The notes under the pieces: generated by a model
What the model saw: the letters and a program-made list of their open reading frames with translations, nothing else
The model's database searches: none
What the model was told of the DNA's origin: nothing
Shown here: positions 19,857 to 26,997 of the stretch, in pieces
Layout of the letters: each line of letters starts with the position of its first letter
Position numbering within the stretch: the stretch's first letter is position 1
Made by a program: the position numbers and the translations under genes
Assembly: GCF_014649915.1 (NCBI RefSeq)
Contig: NZ_BMTY01000007.1
Location: 62,001 to 126,000 of the forward strand
Origin: Streptomyces toxytricini
Lineage (GTDB): Bacteria > Actinomycetota > Actinomycetes > Streptomycetales > Streptomycetaceae
DNA length: 64,000 bases
Reading direction: 5' to 3'

Positions 19857-20674
19857 ACCCGTTGGTGGAACTGGCCGGAGCGGGCTACGCCTACGAGGAC
19901 GGCCCGGCCGTGCTGGACGGCGTGGACTTCTCCATCGCCGAGGGCCGGGCGCTGGTCCTGCTGGGCCGCAACGGCAGCGGCAAGACCACGCTGATGCGGC
20001 TGCTGAGCGGCGGACTGCGGCCGGCCTCCGGAGAACTCCTGCTGGACGGGGTGCCGGTGGCGTACGACCGGGCGGGCCTGACCCGGCTGCGCAAGGCGGT
20101 CCAGCTGGTGGTCCAGGACCCCGACGACCAGCTGTTCGCGGCCTCCGTGGAACAGGACGTCTCCTTCGGCCCGATGAATCTCGGCCTGCCGGCCGCGGAG
20201 GTGCGGGAACGCGTCGGGGAGGCGCTGTCCGCGCTCGGCATCACGGCGCTGCGTGACCGGCCGACGCACCTGCTGTCGTACGGGCAGCGCAAGCGGGCGG
20301 CGATCGCAGGGGCGGTGGCGATGGCCCCGCGGGTGCTGATCCTGGACGAGCCGACGGCCGGCCTGGACCCGGAGGGGCAGGAGCGGCTGCTGGACGCCCT
20401 GGCGGGCCTCCGCGCGGCCGGGACGACGGTGGTGATGGCCACGCACGACGTCGACCTGGCGGTGCGCTGGGCGGACGACGCGGCGGTGCTCACGCCGGAG
20501 GGGATCCGCTTCGGTGCGGCGGCGGCGCTGCTGTCGGACCCGGAGCTGCTGGCGGGGGCGGGGCTGCGGCAGGCCTGGTCGCCGGCGGTGGCGGTGTTCC
20601 TGCGGGCGCGCGGCCTGCTGGCGGCGGGCGCCCCGGGGCCCAAGTCGCCTGAGGCGCTGGCCTCCTGGCACTGA
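19853..20674 (+). CDS. cbiO: Cobalt transporter ATP-binding protein CbiO
   Basis: This is the ATPase of the ECF cobalt importer (273 residues). It shows Walker A GRNGSGKTT (38-46), Q-loop VVQDPDDQLFAASVEQDVSFGP (from about 86), Walker B VLILDEPTAGLD (161-172) and the H-loop MATHD. The ABC signature reads LSYGQ (141-145) instead of LSGGQ, a variant seen in some ECF ATPases. As only one ATPase gene is present, it probably acts as a homodimer. It starts at the GTG overlapping cbiQ and is followed by a 13-bp terminator hairpin. Confidence 0.94.
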   Translation: MNPLVELAGAGYAYEDGPAVLDGVDFSIAEGRALVLLGRNGSGKTTLMRLLSGGLRPASGELLLDGVPVAYDRAGLTRLRKAVQLVVQDPDDQLFAASVEQDVSFGPMNLGLPAAEVRERVGEALSALGITALRDRPTHLLSYGQRKRAAIAGAVAMAPRVLILDEPTAGLDPEGQERLLDALAGLRAAGTTVVMATHDVDLAVRWADDAAVLTPEGIRFGAAAALLSDPELLAGAGLRQAWSPAVAVFLRARGLLAAGAPGPKSPEALASWH

Positions 20675-20691
20675 GCCACCCCGTCAGGGGC

Positions 20692-20724
20692 GTGCCGGGC
20701 GGCGGGATCCGCGCCGCCCGGCAC
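20692..20724 (+). terminator. Terminator of the cbiMNQO operon
   Basis: A perfect 13-bp inverted repeat GTGCCGGGCGGCG (20692-20704) pairs with 20712-20724 across a 7-nt loop containing GGATCC. It starts 17 bp after cbiO. Confidence 0.8.
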
Positions 20725-20747
20725 TCCCGCCTCCCTAGGATGGCGGC

Positions 20748-21341
20748 ATGTCCCTGCCGCACGCCATCCTCACCGCCCTGCTGGAGAAGCCCTCGTCGGG
20801 GCTGGAGCTGACCCGCCGGTTCGACCGGTCGATCGGGTACTTCTGGTCGGCGACGCACCAGCAGATCTACCGGGAGCTCGGCCGGCTGGAGGAGGCCGGG
20901 CTCATCCGGGCCCTGCCCGGCGACGGGCCGGCGCGGGGGCAGAAGAAGGAGTACGAGGTCCTGCCCGCGGGCAGCGGGGAGCTGGCGCGCTGGGTGGGCG
21001 GGAGCCAGGACCCGAAGGCCATCCGCGACCCGCTGCTGCTGCGCGTCCGCGCCGCGGCCGTGGTCGGCACGGACGGCCTCCTGGCCGAGCTGCGGCGGCA
21101 CCTGGAGCTGCACCGCCGTCAGCTGGCGCTCTACGAGGCCATCGAGGAGCGGGACTTCCCGCCCGGCCGGGACTCCGAGGAGGACCGGCTGCGCCGGCTC
21201 GTGCTGCACGGCGGCATCGGGCTGGAGACGTTCTGGCTGCGCTGGCTGGAGGAGGCCCTGGAGGAGGTCGGCGGCATGGCGGACCGCCCGGGCGGCGGGC
21301 CGGATCCCGCGGGGCCCGCCGAGGGGGCGTGCGCGTCCTGA
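20748..21341 (+). CDS. PadR-family transcriptional regulator
   Basis: The 197-residue DNA-binding protein has an N-terminal winged helix (about 1-85): MSLPHAILTALLEKPSSGLELTRRF, then YFWSATHQQIYRELGRLEEAGLI, the PadR recognition helix region, and a wing with QKKEYEVLPAG. The C-terminal part (about 95-180) is the dimerising coiled-coil typical of the longer PadR/AphA-type subgroup. It probably represses a nearby or self promoter in response to a small molecule. It stands alone after the cobalt operon terminator. Its ATG follows TAGGATGGCGGC; the exact operator is not visible. Confidence 0.88.
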   Translation: MSLPHAILTALLEKPSSGLELTRRFDRSIGYFWSATHQQIYRELGRLEEAGLIRALPGDGPARGQKKEYEVLPAGSGELARWVGGSQDPKAIRDPLLLRVRAAAVVGTDGLLAELRRHLELHRRQLALYEAIEERDFPPGRDSEEDRLRRLVLHGGIGLETFWLRWLEEALEEVGGMADRPGGGPDPAGPAEGACAS

Positions 21342-21355
21342 CGGGCGCGCACGCG

Positions 21356-21398
21356 GCCGTGCCCCCGCCTGCCCGGCTCGGGCGGGCGGGGGCACGGC
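21356..21398. terminator. Bidirectional terminator between PadR and EF-hand genes
   Basis: A 20-bp stem (arms 21356-21375 and 21379-21398, one G-T wobble, 3-nt loop GCT) fills the 64-bp space between two convergent genes and should serve both. It is the longest hairpin in the window. Confidence 0.85.
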
Positions 21399-21405
21399 GC
21401 ACGGC

Positions 21406-21618
21406 TCACTTGTTCAGGGAGGCCCAGAACTCGTCGAAGCTCATGAGGCCGTCGGCGTCGGTGTCCCGGGCGGCGATCACGGCGTCCGCGACCGGGCCCG
21501 TCACGAACGGGTCGCCCATCTGGGCCATGGCCTGACGGAACTCGTCGGCCGTCACGAAGCCGTCGCCGTCCGCGTCGAACCTGCCGAACGTCGCCCGCGC
21601 GCTCTCGATGTCCGCCAC
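21406..21618 (-). CDS. EF-hand calcium-binding protein
   Basis: This 70-residue protein consists of two EF-hands. The loops DADGDGFVTADE (15-26) and DTDADGLMSFDE (52-63) have the canonical 12-residue pattern with acidic residues at positions 1, 3, 5 and 12, so both should bind Ca2+. Streptomycetes carry several small calmodulin-like proteins of this size (the Cab proteins); this one lies in the same neighbourhood as one in S. coelicolor. It is probably a calcium buffer or sensor in the cytoplasm. The GTG at 21618 follows AAGGGGTGG. Confidence 0.92.
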   Translation of the reverse strand: MADIESARATFGRFDADGDGFVTADEFRQAMAQMGDPFVTGPVADAVIAARDTDADGLMSFDEFWASLNK

Positions 21619-21775
21619 TTGGGATCCACCCCTTCTCGGTGCTGATTGACCGGCTCAGGGTAGCGCCAGCCGGGGCGGCCGCGGACTCCGGGTCCCGTTC
21701 GCCCGGCAGAAAGAAATTCAATTACCGCCCCGTAACCCGGAATGAGTGATTCCGGCCGAGAAACCGGACTCGGAC

Positions 21776-21805
21776 TTGTCACGTTCCGGGGTCACCGCAT
21801 AACGT
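21776..21805 (+). promoter_or_regulatory. Probable promoter of the cyclodipeptide synthase operon
   Basis: TTGTCA (21776-21781) and TAACGT (21800-21805) are separated by 18 bp and resemble the principal sigma-factor consensus. They lie about 70 bp before the CDPS start. The surrounding 21700-21800 is less GC-rich than flanking genes. Only pattern evidence supports this. Confidence 0.4.
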
Positions 21806-21873
21806 ACCGGCATTGCCGCCACACCAGGAGCGCAGGGCTCCCAGGGACATGCGGCGAACAAAGGTGATCACAG

Positions 21874-22614
21874 GTGGCGATCACAGCCGACACACCATTC
21901 GAAGTCCTTCCCTTCACCCGCACCTGCCGGCACATCTGGGAGGACGGCGACCATGTGCTCATCGGGGTCAGCCCCGGAAACAGCTACTTCAACTCCGAGC
22001 GCATCGGAAGCCTCGCCCGCTGGGCCTCCTCCCGTTTCGCGCAGGTCGACTTCGTCTACGCGGACCTGCACGTGGACCGCATGTTCGCGGAGTTCGGATA
22101 CAGCCGCGAACACGCCGCCAGGCGGGCCTCCAAGGAGATCAAAGCCGTCCGCAGGCGCATCCTGAAAGGGGTGGAGGAATCCGGGCGGGCACACCCGGGG
22201 ATACGGGTGGGTGCGCTGTCCGACTTCCAATCGAACCCCGTTTACCAACTCCTGCACCGGCGCGTCCTGCATTTCCTGGAGACCGACGGCGAATTTCGCA
22301 AGGGATGCGAGGAGATGGCCTTGCATTTCATCGGGCCCAAGCTGCCGGAGGGCGAATCCATGACGGACGCCCAGGTGCAGGCCTGTTTCGACTACCTTGC
22401 TGCAGAACTGCCGTTCTTCCTGGACACCCCGAGCATTCTGGACGTGCCCTCGTCGGTGGCCGCGTACCACGTGCGGATGCCGCTGACCGACCTCCTCTTC
22501 GCGCGCGGCGGGGGCCTGCGCGCGGCCCGCAACCAGGCATACGCCGTCGTCCGGCCGGAGGCCGCGGACCGCGCACCGACCGAAGGGAGCGCCGATGAGC
22601 GCCGAGCAGCCTGA
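21874..22614 (+). CDS. Cyclodipeptide synthase (NYH subfamily)
   Basis: The enzyme uses two aminoacyl-tRNAs to make a cyclic dipeptide (diketopiperazine) without a ribosome or NRPS. All family landmarks are visible in 246 residues: HVLIGVSPGNSYF holds the nucleophile Ser33 and Asn36, FDYLAAELPFF holds Tyr174 and Glu178, and PSSVAAYHVRMP holds Tyr198-His199. Relative to AlbC (S37, N40, Y178, E182, Y202, H203, from memory) each is shifted by exactly four, so this is an NYH-type member with an intact active site. The basic helix KEIKAVRRRILKGV (about 87-100) fits the tRNA-binding patch. The GTG at 21874 follows AAGG; the 3' end overlaps the P450 by 20 bases. Codons such as TTT, CTT and AAA are commoner than in neighbours. 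The product amino acids cannot be read safely from sequence. Confidence 0.93.
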   Translation: MAITADTPFEVLPFTRTCRHIWEDGDHVLIGVSPGNSYFNSERIGSLARWASSRFAQVDFVYADLHVDRMFAEFGYSREHAARRASKEIKAVRRRILKGVEESGRAHPGIRVGALSDFQSNPVYQLLHRRVLHFLETDGEFRKGCEEMALHFIGPKLPEGESMTDAQVQACFDYLAAELPFFLDTPSILDVPSSVAAYHVRMPLTDLLFARGGGLRAARNQAYAVVRPEAADRAPTEGSADERRAA

Positions 22615-23833
22615 CCGGGGCCGGCGGCAGGCCGCCCCCCTCCTCGACTTCCCGCTGTCGCGCCGCGGCGACGTCATCCCCGAGGAGTGCGCCTGGCTGC
22701 GCGAGAAGGCGCCCGTCGCCCGGGTGCGCACCCTGACGGGCGACGAGGCCTGGCTGGTGAGCAGCTACGCGCTGGCCAAGCAGGTGCTGGAGGACGACCG
22801 CTTCAGCCTGAAGGACACGGCGAACGGGGGCGTGCCCCGGCAGTACGCGCTGACGATCCCGCCCGAGGTCGTCGACAACATGGGCAACATCAACAGCGCG
22901 GGCCTGCGGACCGCGGTGATGAAGTCGCTGAACCCGCGCCAGGCGGGCCTCCAGGACGCGCTGCGGGCCACGGCCCACGCCCTCCTCGACGCGATGGCCG
23001 CCGAGGGGGCGCCCGCCGACCTGAGGGCCGCCTTCGCCGACCCCTTCTCGGCGGCCATGCACTGCCGGGTCCTGGGCGTGCCGTTCGACGACTGGCGGCG
23101 CCTGATGTCCGGGCTGGACGTCGCGTTCATGACCGCGCGCGAGCCGTTCGCCGACTCCGCCCTCAACTGGTACAAGGACGTCGGCTACTTCGCCGGCCGT
23201 CTGGAGGAGCAGTTCGCGCTGCCCGCCGAGGAGCGTACGGGGCTCCTCGGCCGGTTCGCGGAGCTGAAGGAGGCCGATCCGGAGTCGGCGCACCTCACCG
23301 ACGAGATGTTCGCGACCGTCGCCGTGTCCCTCTTCGGCGCCGGTGCGGTGTCCACGTCCGCGTTCCTCGTCCTCGCCGTGCTGGCGCTGCTCCGGCGGCC
23401 GGAGCTCATCGCCTGGCTGCGCGGGCACCCCGAGCGCATGGGGCGGGCGGTCGACGAGCTGCTGCGCTGGAACCTCTCCGTCGGCGACGGCCTGCCGCGC
23501 ATCGCGCTCGCCGACGTCCGGGTCGGCGACGTCCTCGTCGAGGAGGGCGAGCTCGTCCTCGTCCTCCTCGAAGGGGCCAACTTCGACCCGGAGGCCTTCG
23601 ACCGGCCCGAGGAGCTCGACCTGGAGCGCGAGGGCCGCAACGCCCACCTCGCGTTCGGCGCGGGCCGGCACTTCTGCCCGGCCTCCGCGCTGGGCCGGGT
23701 GCACGCGATGATCGCGCTGGAGGTGCTCGTGGAACGGATGCCCGGGCTGCGGCTCGCCGTGCCCGCGGAGAACCTGGTGTGGCGCACCGGCTTCATCAAG
23801 CGCCTGCCGGAGCGGCTCCCGGTCGCCTGGTGA
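22595..23833 (+). CDS. Cytochrome P450, CYP121-like
   Basis: The 412-residue haem enzyme has the ExxR helix (ELLR, 288-291), haem loop FGAGRHFC with Cys361, and an I-helix FGAGAVSTSAF (247-257). Many stretches match M. tuberculosis CYP121 as I recall it: VRTLTGDEAWLVSSYAL, PPEVVDNMGNI, EGAPADLR, LVLVLLEGANFDPE and the C-terminal PERLPV-W. CYP121 couples the two tyrosines of cyclo(Tyr-Tyr) made by a neighbouring CDPS. Here the same pairing occurs, with translational overlap (ATG 22595 inside the CDPS end, GAAGGGAG upstream). It should oxidise the CDPS product by C-C coupling or hydroxylation. Pocket residues F178, W192 and S253 agree with CYP121 F168, W182 and S237, but Q385-R386 are replaced by I401-K402, so the substrate may differ. 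No ferredoxin gene is adjacent. Confidence 0.93.
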   Translation: MSAEQPDRGRRQAAPLLDFPLSRRGDVIPEECAWLREKAPVARVRTLTGDEAWLVSSYALAKQVLEDDRFSLKDTANGGVPRQYALTIPPEVVDNMGNINSAGLRTAVMKSLNPRQAGLQDALRATAHALLDAMAAEGAPADLRAAFADPFSAAMHCRVLGVPFDDWRRLMSGLDVAFMTAREPFADSALNWYKDVGYFAGRLEEQFALPAEERTGLLGRFAELKEADPESAHLTDEMFATVAVSLFGAGAVSTSAFLVLAVLALLRRPELIAWLRGHPERMGRAVDELLRWNLSVGDGLPRIALADVRVGDVLVEEGELVLVLLEGANFDPEAFDRPEELDLEREGRNAHLAFGAGRHFCPASALGRVHAMIALEVLVERMPGLRLAVPAENLVWRTGFIKRLPERLPVAW

Positions 23834-23841
23834 GCCGTGGG

Positions 23842-23868
23842 GGAGGTGCCCCGGTCCGGGGCGCCTCC
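23842..23868. terminator. Terminator between the P450 and beta-propeller genes
   Basis: A 12-bp stem GGAGGTGCCCCG (23842-23853) pairs with 23857-23868 (one wobble, loop GTC), 9 bp after the P450 stop and 13 bp from the converging gene. It is probably used in both directions. Confidence 0.75.
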
Positions 23869-23880
23869 GCCCGCGCGCTC

Positions 23881-25071
23881 CTAACGGAAGATGCCGGTGT
23901 GGCCGAGGGAGTAGCGGCCCGGCTGGGGGTAGACGGCCAGGCCGTGCGGGCCGCCGCCGACGGGGACCCGGGCGAGCTGCTTGCCCGTCACCGTGTCGAT
24001 CGCGTAGACCTCGTCGTCGTAGCGGCCGGACAGCCACAGCACCTTGCCGTCGGCGCTGACGCCGCCCATGTCGGGGCTGCCGCCGTCCGGCAGCTGCCAC
24101 TTCTTCGTGAGCTTGTTCTGCGTGAAGTCGAAGACGGACACGGAGCCCTCGCCGCGGTTGGAGACGTACATCTCCTTGGAGTCGCGGCTGACGTACAGCC
24201 CGTGGCAGCCCTTCCCGGTGGGCAGCAGCTTCGGCGTCTCGAACCGGTCCCCGCTGAGCACCCACATGCCGTGCGCCATCATGTCGGCGACGTAGAAGGT
24301 CTTGCCGTCCGGGGAGACCTTCACGTCCTGCGGCATGGCCCCCTCGAAGGGCAGCTTCTGCTGGGCGACGACCTCCATCTTCTCCGTGTCCACCTTCAGC
24401 AGCTCGCCGGAGAACTCGCAGGAGACGATGAAGTAGCGGCCGTCCGCCGAGAAGTCGGCGTGGTTGACGCCGAAGCAGGTCACGGGGACCGTCTTGACCC
24501 GGTCCATGGTCTGCGGGTTGCGGAAGACGAGCTCCTTGTCCATGGAGGCCATGACGACCGCGTACTTGCCGTTCGGCGTGAAGTACAGGTTGTACGGGTC
24601 GTGCACCTCGACCGGCTTGCCGGCCTCGCCGGTGGCCGGGTTGATCGGGGTGAGGGTGTGCCCGCGGTTGTTGTTGACCCAGAGGGTCTTCAGGTCCCAG
24701 GACGGGACGACGTGCTGCGGCTGGACCCCCACCGGGATGGTGTCGATGACCTTGTACGTCACCGGGTCGATGACCGAGACCGTGTTGGAGTTGGTGTTCG
24801 GGACGTAGACGCGCGACGGGAAGTCCTTGACCACCGGGGACAGCGCGTTCGGCCGGTCTGCGGCGTAGACGTCGTCCGGGTCGAGGAGCGGCGGCATGCC
24901 GGGGAGGCCCGGCGGGGCCGCGGGGACGGCCTTGGCCGGCTGGCGGGCGGGGGCCTTGGAGCCGAGCGCCTCGGCGGGGCCCCGGTCGGCCGATCCGCAG
25001 CCGGCCAGGGCGGCGAGGGCCAGACCGGCCACGAGCGCGGCGGCCTTACGGGAGGGACGGGGGGTCGTCAT
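23881..25071 (-). CDS. YVTN-type beta-propeller lipoprotein
   Basis: The 396-residue exported lipoprotein has a signal MTTPRPSRKAAALVAGLALAALAGCGS with lipobox LAGC, then a Pro/Ala linker. A seven-bladed propeller (about 85-390) is built of YVTN-like repeats such as SRVYVPNTNSNTVSVIDPVT, KTFYVADMMAHGMWVL and KEMYVSNRGEGSVSVFDF. Such proteins bind ligands or partner enzymes outside the cell; the function here is unknown. Its ATG overlaps the stop of the upstream deacetylase-like gene by four bases (ATGA), so the two are translationally coupled and likely work together at the membrane surface. It converges on the CDPS-P450 operon. Confidence 0.82.
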   Translation of the reverse strand: MTTPRPSRKAAALVAGLALAALAGCGSADRGPAEALGSKAPARQPAKAVPAAPPGLPGMPPLLDPDDVYAADRPNALSPVVKDFPSRVYVPNTNSNTVSVIDPVTYKVIDTIPVGVQPQHVVPSWDLKTLWVNNNRGHTLTPINPATGEAGKPVEVHDPYNLYFTPNGKYAVVMASMDKELVFRNPQTMDRVKTVPVTCFGVNHADFSADGRYFIVSCEFSGELLKVDTEKMEVVAQQKLPFEGAMPQDVKVSPDGKTFYVADMMAHGMWVLSGDRFETPKLLPTGKGCHGLYVSRDSKEMYVSNRGEGSVSVFDFTQNKLTKKWQLPDGGSPDMGGVSADGKVLWLSGRYDDEVYAIDTVTGKQLARVPVGGGPHGLAVYPQPGRYSLGHTGIFR

Positions 25072-25859
25072 GGGGTCAGCAGCTCCGTGGTGGTCACCGC
25101 GCGCAGCTTCCGGCGCGCGAGTTCTTCGAGGAGGGGCGGCATCGCGTCGACCGTGTCCGCGTAGCCGAAGTGCAGGCTCACCACCGATCCGCTGCGGATC
25201 GTCCCGGTGACGTTGCGGATGACGGCCGCCGCGCCGGGCGAGGTGAAGTCGAGGGAGTCCACGTCGTACGAGAGGACGTGCGGGTAGCCCGCCCTGCGGG
25301 CCAGCGTCCGGACGAGGGGGGTGGCGTGCTGCGTCTGCGAGGGGCGGAACCAGGTGCCGACGGAGCCGGTGAGCCGCCGCAGGCGCTGGGCGCAGCCGGT
25401 GATCTCGGCGTACGCCTGGGCCTCCGGCAGGTCGTTCAGGGCGAGGTGGCGCTGGGTGTGGTTGCCGAGTTCGTGGCCGCCGTCCAGGATGCGCGCGGCC
25501 ATTGCGGGGTGGGCGTCGAGCCAGGTGCCGACGGCGAGGACGGTGACCCGGGCGCCGGCGCGTTCGGCCTCGGCGAGTACGGCGCGGGCGGTCGCGGGGT
25601 CGCCGTTGCCGTGGAAGGTGAGGGCCACCTCGGGGCGGGTGCGCGGGCCGTGCGCGATCTCCTCGGGCTGCCCGGCGAAGCGGCGCGGCGCCGCTGCGGG
25701 GCGGCGGGCCGGGCGGGCCGGGGCGGGCTCGGCGGGGGCCGGGGAGGCCGGTGCGGCGGCGGGGTGCCCGCCGCCCGCGCCACAGGCGGTGGTGAGGGCT
25801 CCGGCGGCGGCCGCCGCACCGGCGCGGAGGGCGGACCTGCGGTCCGGGTAGCGAGGCAC
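25068..25859 (-). CDS. Polysaccharide deacetylase-like lipoprotein with altered catalytic motif
   Basis: The 263-residue protein has a Tat-like or lipoprotein signal (PDRRSALRAGAAAAAGALTTAC), an Ala/Pro linker and a NodB-fold domain (about 85-260). Motif 2 is intact (HELGNHTQRHL, metal histidines), motif 3 reads WFRPSQTQ and motif 5 VSLHFG. Motif 1, normally TFDDG with the catalytic base and a metal ligand, reads TFHGNGDP. The enzyme may therefore use a different residue or have lost deacetylase activity. The GTG at 25859 gives a plausible signal; the longer frame from an ATG at 25934 is an alternative. It is coupled to the beta-propeller gene by an ATGA overlap. Confidence 0.72.
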   Translation of the reverse strand: MPRYPDRRSALRAGAAAAAGALTTACGAGGGHPAAAPASPAPAEPAPARPARRPAAAPRRFAGQPEEIAHGPRTRPEVALTFHGNGDPATARAVLAEAERAGARVTVLAVGTWLDAHPAMAARILDGGHELGNHTQRHLALNDLPEAQAYAEITGCAQRLRRLTGSVGTWFRPSQTQHATPLVRTLARRAGYPHVLSYDVDSLDFTSPGAAAVIRNVTGTIRSGSVVSLHFGYADTVDAMPPLLEELARRKLRAVTTTELLTP

Positions 25860-26246
25860 CCGCCCATTTAAGGGCGCCTTGGGGCGAGAAGTAACGATTG
25901 ACCCAATTCGGGACGCCGACCAGAGAGGGTCCATTCGGGGGAACGTTCACCACTCGATCAAGGATTCACGCGAGCGGTTGGATATCTATTCATGGAAAGC
26001 GAGGCACGTAACCGACCTCACCTAAGATTTAGCGAGAAAGTCTTAGGATATGCACACTTATGTCCAAGTTGGGACTTTTGGCATTCGGTCCCCCGTCTGC
26101 CATAGTCGGAATCACGGCTTCCCCATTGACCCGAGCGAAGTCGCATGACGCCGAGGATCACACCCCCTTCGATCCTCGGCGCACCCATGAGGCCCCCACG
26201 ACGCCCCACCGCGGCGACCGGGGGCTTCAGGCGTTCCGGGGCCCGC
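25860..26246. other. 387-bp AT-rich intergenic region with inverted repeat
   Basis: No convincing gene. The region 25920-26110 is distinctly AT-richer than its surroundings and should hold the promoter of the deacetylase/propeller operon. An inverted repeat CCTAAGA/TCTTAGG lies at 26021-26027 and 26041-26047 with a 13-nt spacer; it may be an operator. The terminator of the ATPase gene lies at 26149-26181. A small frame on the minus strand (26018-26263) lacks a start signal and shows no family features. Confidence 0.5.
26149..26181 (-). terminator. Terminator of the anti-sigma-type ATPase gene
   Basis: A perfect 11-bp stem CGCCGAGGATC (26149-26159) pairs with 26171-26181, loop 11 nt. It lies 66 bp past the minus-strand gene ending at 26247. 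Confidence 0.75.
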
Positions 26247-26750
26247 TCAGCGGTCCGCCACACGCATCTCGAACCAGGTGATCTTGCCGCGGGGCAGCAG
26301 GTCCGCGCCCCAGCGGTCGGACAGCTTGTCGACGAGGAAGAGCCCCCGCCCCGTGGTGTCCAGCTCGTGCACCGGCATCAGGCAGGGCAGCCCGCGCGAA
26401 GGGTCGCGCACCTCCACCCGGATCCAGCCGCGCCGCCGCACCATCCGTAAGCCGAACGACCGGGCGCCCGTGTGGCGCACCGCATTGCCGACGAGCTCGG
26501 ACACCAGCAGCACGGTGTGCTCCGCGACCTGCGGGGAGAAGCCCCAGAAGCGGATCACCACGTACTGGGCGAGCCGGCGGGCGGTGCCGGCCGAGACCGG
26601 CATGGACGGCAGTGTCACCTCCGCCTCGGCCGGATTGCCGTATTCCTCCACCGCACCGAGGCCCTGCTCGTCCTCCAGTGCCGCCGTCGGCCGCACGGCC
26701 GCGGTGCCGCCCTGCGGCCGCGGCTGCTCCACACCCTCCAGGCCCGCCAT
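26247..26750 (-). CDS. ATP-binding protein, anti-sigma-factor-like serine kinase fold
   Basis: The 167-residue cytoplasmic protein carries a single HATPase domain (about 50-165) of the RsbW/SpoIIAB type. The N-box is ELVGNAVRHTG (about 88-98) and the G-box region is DTTGRGLFLVDKLSDRWG (about 129-146), with VEVRDPSRGLP between. Streptomycetes encode dozens of such free-standing ATPases that bind sigma factors, anti-anti-sigma factors or phosphorylate partners. No partner gene is adjacent, so the target is unknown. The first 45 residues are low-complexity. The ATG at 26750 has only a weak GGGTG upstream. Confidence 0.8.
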   Translation of the reverse strand: MAGLEGVEQPRPQGGTAAVRPTAALEDEQGLGAVEEYGNPAEAEVTLPSMPVSAGTARRLAQYVVIRFWGFSPQVAEHTVLLVSELVGNAVRHTGARSFGLRMVRRRGWIRVEVRDPSRGLPCLMPVHELDTTGRGLFLVDKLSDRWGADLLPRGKITWFEMRVADR

Positions 26751-26925
26751 GCACCCATCATGGACGGCCCGCGGGCCCGCCCGGGTCGTTCCGCGGGAAA
26801 ACACCCCCCGCAGCGGGATGCCGCGCAGGGGTGCCCCGTCATATGCGCCGGGCAACCGGAAGCCCGCCCGGTGGCGCTGAACTGCGGTGACGCACCGCAC
26901 TGCGATGATCACCCGCGGCCGATCG

Positions 26926-26957
26926 CCCGGCCTGCTTAAGGCTGCCTTAAGGCCGGG
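26926..26957 (-). terminator. Terminator of the enoyl-CoA hydratase gene
   Basis: The arms CTTAAGG (26935-26941) and CCTTAAG (26945-26951) are extended by CCCGGC/GCCGGG across a 3-nt bulge. It begins 41 bp past the minus-strand gene ending at 26998. Confidence 0.65.
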
Positions 26958-26997
26958 CTAATCCACCCCCAGGGAGGACCGGCGAATTCCCGCCTGA

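Noticed and set aside
26011-26035. A DtxR/IdeR-type iron box
   Set aside because: Only one half-site (CTCACCTAA) fits; the other half has few matches and the adjacent genes have no iron link.
26018-26263. An 81-codon minus-strand frame
   Set aside because: No ribosome-binding site, atypical composition and overlap with a terminator hairpin.
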